A stretch of 8,722 nucleotides of DNA. Source: Verrucomicrobia bacterium TMED44 (GTDB lineage Bacteria; Verrucomicrobiota; Verrucomicrobiia; Opitutales; Seribacteraceae). The notes beneath the pieces were generated by a model. The model saw only the letters and a program-made list of their open reading frames with translations. It made no database searches and had not been told where the DNA came from. A program made the position numbers and the translations under genes. The stretch spans positions 28,918 to 37,639 of the forward strand of contig NHCX01000040.1 in the NCBI GenBank assembly GCA_002168015.1, in the 5' to 3' direction. The stretch's first letter is position 1. The number at the start of each line of letters is the position of its first letter. Shown here piece by piece: positions 5,132 through 8,722 of this stretch.

Positions 5132-8100
5132 GTGAAGTTCACTTTCCAAATATTTCTACTATTCACTTTGGGGAACACCCTGTTGGCAAACTCCAGTAAT
5201 CCTCCAAGTGGATACCATGGAGAATCTTTAAACTGCACTTCTTGTCATGGAGGAAACTCTGTCAATTCGGGAGATGGAGGGATCAGTCTTAGCGGGCTTC
5301 CCACAAGCTATGTTCCCGGTCAGACTTACAACCTTGCTCTCACAGTTTCCGGAACTCACGCAAGAGGTTACGGCTTCCAACTGTCCCCCAAAATTAACGG
5401 TAATTTGGGAGGACAGTTAACTGCAGTTTCCAATGACATGGGTATCGAGAGTGATTCAGCAGAACATCGAGGTTCTTCTTTGACTGGGACTTGGAATTTC
5501 CAATGGACGGCACCTTCAACCGATGAAGGGAGCGTCACTTTTTACGCCTCCGGGTTGGCGACTGGTGGAAGTAGTGGAAATGATGGAGATTATGTATACA
5601 CCATGAGTCAAAACCTGGCAGCTTCCTCCTTCACTCATGCTTCCATGGATTGGAATGCCAGTACCAGCGGAGTAATCTTCTCCTCTCCAACAATAGGCAC
5701 CGATGGTGCCATTTACATTGGATCAAATGACAACCAATTGCATGCGTTTAATCCTGATGGAACTACGAAATGGACATTTCCAGCAGGCAACTGGGTTGAT
5801 TCGACTCCTGCAGTTGGAGTTGATGGAACAATATATGTCGGCTCTTGGGATAATAAACTTTACGCCATCAATCCAAATAATGGTCAAAAGATTTGGGAAT
5901 ACGCAACCAATAGCAATGTGATCGCAAGCCCAGCAGTTGGGGCAGATGGAAAAATCTATGTAGGATCCAAAGATTCAATCTTTTATGCTTTTGAAAGTAA
6001 TGGTTCGGTCGCATGGGAATATTTTGCAGGCCAACCGATTACCGCGTCTGCTGCACTAGGTCAAGATGGCACAATTTATTTTGGTGATGAGAATGGAAGC
6101 TTTCATGCCGTCAATTCGGACGGTTCCAGTAAATGGACTTACCAAGTTGACAATGTAGCAGACAGTAATAATTCAATTCTTTCATCCGCCGCACTGGACC
6201 TGTCAGGAAATATATATTTCGGCTCGGGAAATGGCTACTGCTATTCAATATCTGATAACGAAACCAATGCCTCACTTAATTGGAAATTTTTGACTGGGGA
6301 CCGCGTCGACACCTCTCCAGTGTTGGGGATCAATGACGATATTTTCTTTGTTTCGCGAGACGGATATCTCCGTTCGCTCTCTACTCTATCAGGTGGTGTA
6401 ACATGGGATGCATTCGTAGGGGATGTATTTTACAGCAGTCCGGTTGTTGATGAAAATGGCCGGACCTATGTGATTGGCTACACAGGTGGAGGTCAGAACC
6501 ACCTGTTTGCTTTTGACGCCAACGGTACCAAAGCATGGGACACAAATGAAACCGAATGCCCATTTAGTATTGGTGGCATAGTTGATTCATCTCTCACACT
6601 TAGTTCAAATGGCAAGCTTTATTATGGATGCTACGACAATCGCATATATTGCGTGGATGTGGGCACTGGACCCGCACCTTCTGACTGGCCCATGTTTCAA
6701 AGGAATCAGCGACGCGATGGTTCATGGCCCTCATATTTACTCGATATCTTAATTTTTCCTGTAGGAGCAGGCACCATTTCCGGGGCAGGCGTATATAACC
6801 AAGGTGCTACCGCTTCTGTGTCCGTGGCGTCCACTGCCAATGGTTACACTTTTGAAAATTGGTCCGGAGCCAGCACAGGCTCGGCAACCTCCTTAAACTT
6901 GGTGATGAACTCCAACCTTTCCTTGACCGCTAACTTCGCCCTGAGTATGCATTCACTGATAGTAAATACCACCACTGGTGGTACGGTGACCGGTTCTGGA
7001 AGTATTCAGCACGGATCTGATAGAAGTATAACGGCAACCCCCAGCACCGGCTATTCGTTTACTGGATGGACAGGTGCTTCGGTATCCGATTCAACAGCCC
7101 CTAACACCACGATTAATATGACCCAAGCACAAACGGTCACCGCAAACTTCACTCTTAATTCTTACACAGTAAATGCAGTGATTGAACCCACTAATTCCGG
7201 TTCAGTTTCAGGAATAGGAACCTACAACCACGGAGACACGGTCACTCTCACTGCCTCCTCTGATGCAGAGAACGGATATAGATTTATCAATTGGACTGGA
7301 TCCTCGGTGGGGACCGAAAATCCCTTAACTTTTCAAATTGATTCTAATGTAAACCTGACCGCTACATTTGACTTAAACACTTACCCTTTAACTGTCACAG
7401 CCTCTACCGGCGGAACAGTTACAGGGGCAGGTAATATTCCGCATGGAACGCTTACGACAATAACGGCAATTCCGGACACGGGCTATTTATTTACCGGTTG
7501 GTCGGGAGGTGGAATAACTGATACGGCATCCCTGAGTACATCGGTCAATATGACTGAGGCACGAGCAGTGACTGCTAATTTCTCACCTAAAGTTTTCACA
7601 ATTAGTGGAACAGTTTTGCCGGAAGGGTCTGGCCAAGTAAGTGGAGTGGGGTTCTATGAATATGGTCAAACGGCCACCTTGTCTGCCAGCACCTTATTGG
7701 AGGGATATAGCTTTGAAAACTGGTCAGGAGATCTAAACGGATCTGAAAACCCTGTGAATATTACAGTCGATTCAAATCTTTCAATCACAGTAAACTTTGG
7801 CCTAAAGACCTATACACTTGAGTTAAATTCGAGTCTGGGCGGATCAGTTTCTGGATCCGGAAACTTTAATCACGGCACACAGGCAGTAATATCTGCCAGT
7901 CCAGCTACAGGCTTCTCATTTACTGGCTGGGGAGGGCAAGGAATCGCAGATTATTCATCGCCTGTGACCTCGGTCAACATGACAGCAGACCGAAATATCA
8001 GTGCCCAGTTTTCACCAAATTTATACGAGCTTACACTACTTGCCGGAAATGGAGGCTCAGTTTCTGGTGAAGGTAATTTCTCCCACGGAGAAATGGCCAC

Positions 8101-8722
8101 CATCTCTGCCAATCCGAAACCTGGATATACTTTTAATAATTGGAATGGAGAAGGTATTGTCGATTCTTCTTCGTTATCCACCTCCGTCGAAATGAATCAA
8201 TCCCGATCAATTTCTGCACTCTTTTCCATCAACTACCATCAACTCACAGTCACCTCCTCCGCAGGCGGTACGGTGTTGGGTGAAGGAAACTATTCCTACG
8301 GACAGGAAGTAGTAATAACAGCTTTACCCGAAGAAGGTTATACATTTACAGGATGGTCAGGCGATCTTCAAAATAATCTCACTTCACCATCCACATCCGT
8401 TTCCATAGATGGGAATAAAAGCATTCATGCAACCTTCTCTCTTATTCCCGATGATAGTTTTGTACTTACTATGATTGCTAACCCCACATCATCAGGTACA
8501 ACGCAAGGAGGGGCAAGTTATCCTAGAAATTCTCTCGTTACTATTTCAGCTAGCCCTCTTGTTGGTTACGAATTTATTTCCTGGGGAGGGATGGGGGTGG
8601 TTGATTCAAATTCTTCAACCACTCAAGTTTCCCTGTCCGAGAATTTAACCATTACAGCAAACTTCAAGAAAAAGACTTTCACTCTCGAAATTAATGAATC
8701 CAATGGAGGAACGACCATTGGT
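5132..8722 (+). CDS. Giant modular surface/secreted protein: CxxCH Reeler-like head, PQQ-like propeller, InlB-type repeats (3' end outside window)
   Basis: The frame is open from GTG at 5132 to the window edge (1197 codons, no frameshift). An in-frame TAA at 5120-5122 makes this GTG the natural start. It gives a signal peptide with KFTFQIFLLF and cleavage after LLA at about residue 19. Domains in order: residues 31-160 resemble the choice-of-anchor-V/Reeler-like domain, with NCTSCHGG containing a CxxCH at 35-39 that could bind haem c. Residues about 174-530 form eight propeller blades with the DGxIYxGSxDxxLYAxxxxG...W pattern, closing in WPMFQRNQRRDG, as in PQQ-like/BamB-type propellers. From about residue 537 there are at least nine InlB-B-type beta repeats of 71-74 residues (GYxFxxWxG ... 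TANF). This is a secreted or surface-displayed adhesin or scaffold type. No enzyme site is evident. The sorting signal, if any, lies beyond the window. It follows the kinase by 51 bp; operon membership is unclear. Confidence 0.9.
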   Translation, partial: MKFTFQIFLLFTLGNTLLANSSNPPSGYHGESLNCTSCHGGNSVNSGDGGISLSGLPTSYVPGQTYNLALTVSGTHARGYGFQLSPKINGNLGGQLTAVSNDMGIESDSAEHRGSSLTGTWNFQWTAPSTDEGSVTFYASGLATGGSSGNDGDYVYTMSQNLAASSFTHASMDWNASTSGVIFSSPTIGTDGAIYIGSNDNQLHAFNPDGTTKWTFPAGNWVDSTPAVGVDGTIYVGSWDNKLYAINPNNGQKIWEYATNSNVIASPAVGADGKIYVGSKDSIFYAFESNGSVAWEYFAGQPITASAALGQDGTIYFGDENGSFHAVNSDGSSKWTYQVDNVADSNNSILSSAALDLSGNIYFGSGNGYCYSISDNETNASLNWKFLTGDRVDTSPVLGINDDIFFVSRDGYLRSLSTLSGGVTWDAFVGDVFYSSPVVDENGRTYVIGYTGGGQNHLFAFDANGTKAWDTNETECPFSIGGIVDSSLTLSSNGKLYYGCYDNRIYCVDVGTGPAPSDWPMFQRNQRRDGSWPSYLLDILIFPVGAGTISGAGVYNQGATASVSVASTANGYTFENWSGASTGSATSLNLVMNSNLSLTANFALSMHSLIVNTTTGGTVTGSGSIQHGSDRSITATPSTGYSFTGWTGASVSDSTAPNTTINMTQAQTVTANFTLNSYTVNAVIEPTNSGSVSGIGTYNHGDTVTLTASSDAENGYRFINWTGSSVGTENPLTFQIDSNVNLTATFDLNTYPLTVTASTGGTVTGAGNIPHGTLTTITAIPDTGYLFTGWSGGGITDTASLSTSVNMTEARAVTANFSPKVFTISGTVLPEGSGQVSGVGFYEYGQTATLSASTLLEGYSFENWSGDLNGSENPVNITVDSNLSITVNFGLKTYTLELNSSLGGSVSGSGNFNHGTQAVISASPATGFSFTGWGGQGIADYSSPVTSVNMTADRNISAQFSPNLYELTLLAGNGGSVSGEGNFSHGEMATISANPKPGYTFNNWNGEGIVDSSSLSTSVEMNQSRSISALFSINYHQLTVTSSAGGTVLGEGNYSYGQEVVITALPEEGYTFTGWSGDLQNNLTSPSTSVSIDGNKSIHATFSLIPDDSFVLTMIANPTSSGTTQGGASYPRNSLVTISASPLVGYEFISWGGMGVVDSNSSTTQVSLSENLTITANFKKKTFTLEINESNGGTTIG
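6740..8722 (+). repeat. Tandem array of divergent InlB-B-type repeats (9 full, 1 partial)
   Basis: Coding repeats begin at about 6740, 6953, 7166, 7385, 7598, 7814, 8027, 8240 and 8459, with a tenth starting at 8681 and cut by the window. Unit sizes are 71, 71, 73, 71, 72, 71, 71, 73 and 74 codons. Each unit contains a GG/SGxVxGxGxY start, xHGxxxxITAxP, GYxFxxWxG and a closing T/SANF. DNA identity between copies is modest, so the array is protein-level conserved and not freshly expanded. The first six alternate between two subtypes (NW-SG...DSN and GW-SG...NMT). Confidence 0.88.

Noticed and set aside
7951..8195. Short open frames on both strands inside the InlB-type repeats
   Set aside because: Shadows of the long repeat-coding frame, which is uninterrupted from 5132 to the window end.

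Overview
The window reads as one strand of a chromosome: five genes, all on the + strand, tightly packed, of moderate G+C. No phage, transposon, CRISPR or RNA gene is visible. The mix suggests a Gram-negative-type bacterium with an outer membrane, most likely a marine or sediment member of the Verrucomicrobiota (Opitutae-like). It includes an NtrC-type regulator, a histidine kinase with an HSLKTPL-type H-box, a Lys/Glu-rich exported helical protein, and a very large surface protein with a CxxCH/Reeler-like head, a PQQ-like propeller and InlB-type repeats. That taxonomic call is inference from gene content only. None of the four visible translation starts has a convincing Shine-Dalgarno sequence, and two of them are non-ATG (TTG and GTG).

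Layout: (1) 5-1411, a sigma-54-dependent response regulator (receiver, AAA+, Fis-type HTH). (2) 1412-1603, a 192-bp regulatory gap with a near-perfect -24/-12 (sigma-54) promoter at 1550-1565, preceded by two related 21-bp dyads centred 32 bp apart (1416-1436 and 1448-1468) in the position expected for enhancer sites. (3) 1604-2479, a small exported, helical, Lys/Glu-rich repeat protein, closed by a strong intrinsic terminator at 2516-2548. It is therefore probably a single-gene sigma-54 transcript. (4) 2578-3750, a predicted outer-membrane beta-barrel protein, followed 4 bp later by (5) 3755-5080, a membrane-bound sensor histidine kinase. These two are probably co-transcribed. (6) 5132 to beyond the window end, a giant modular exported protein, at least 1197 codons. 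It carries a signal peptide, a CxxCH-containing choice-of-anchor-V/Reeler-like domain, an eight-blade PQQ-like propeller and at least nine and a half InlB-B-type repeats.

How the parts may work together: the kinase and the regulator look like a cognate pair, separated by two envelope genes. The simplest model is an envelope-sensing circuit. The kinase, perhaps informed by the outer-membrane protein beside it, phosphorylates the regulator. The regulator binds the tandem dyads and drives the sigma-54 promoter of the exported helical protein. The promoter, dyads, terminator and domain motifs are seen directly in the sequence. The wiring between them is inference. The giant protein may be a further member or simply a neighbour.
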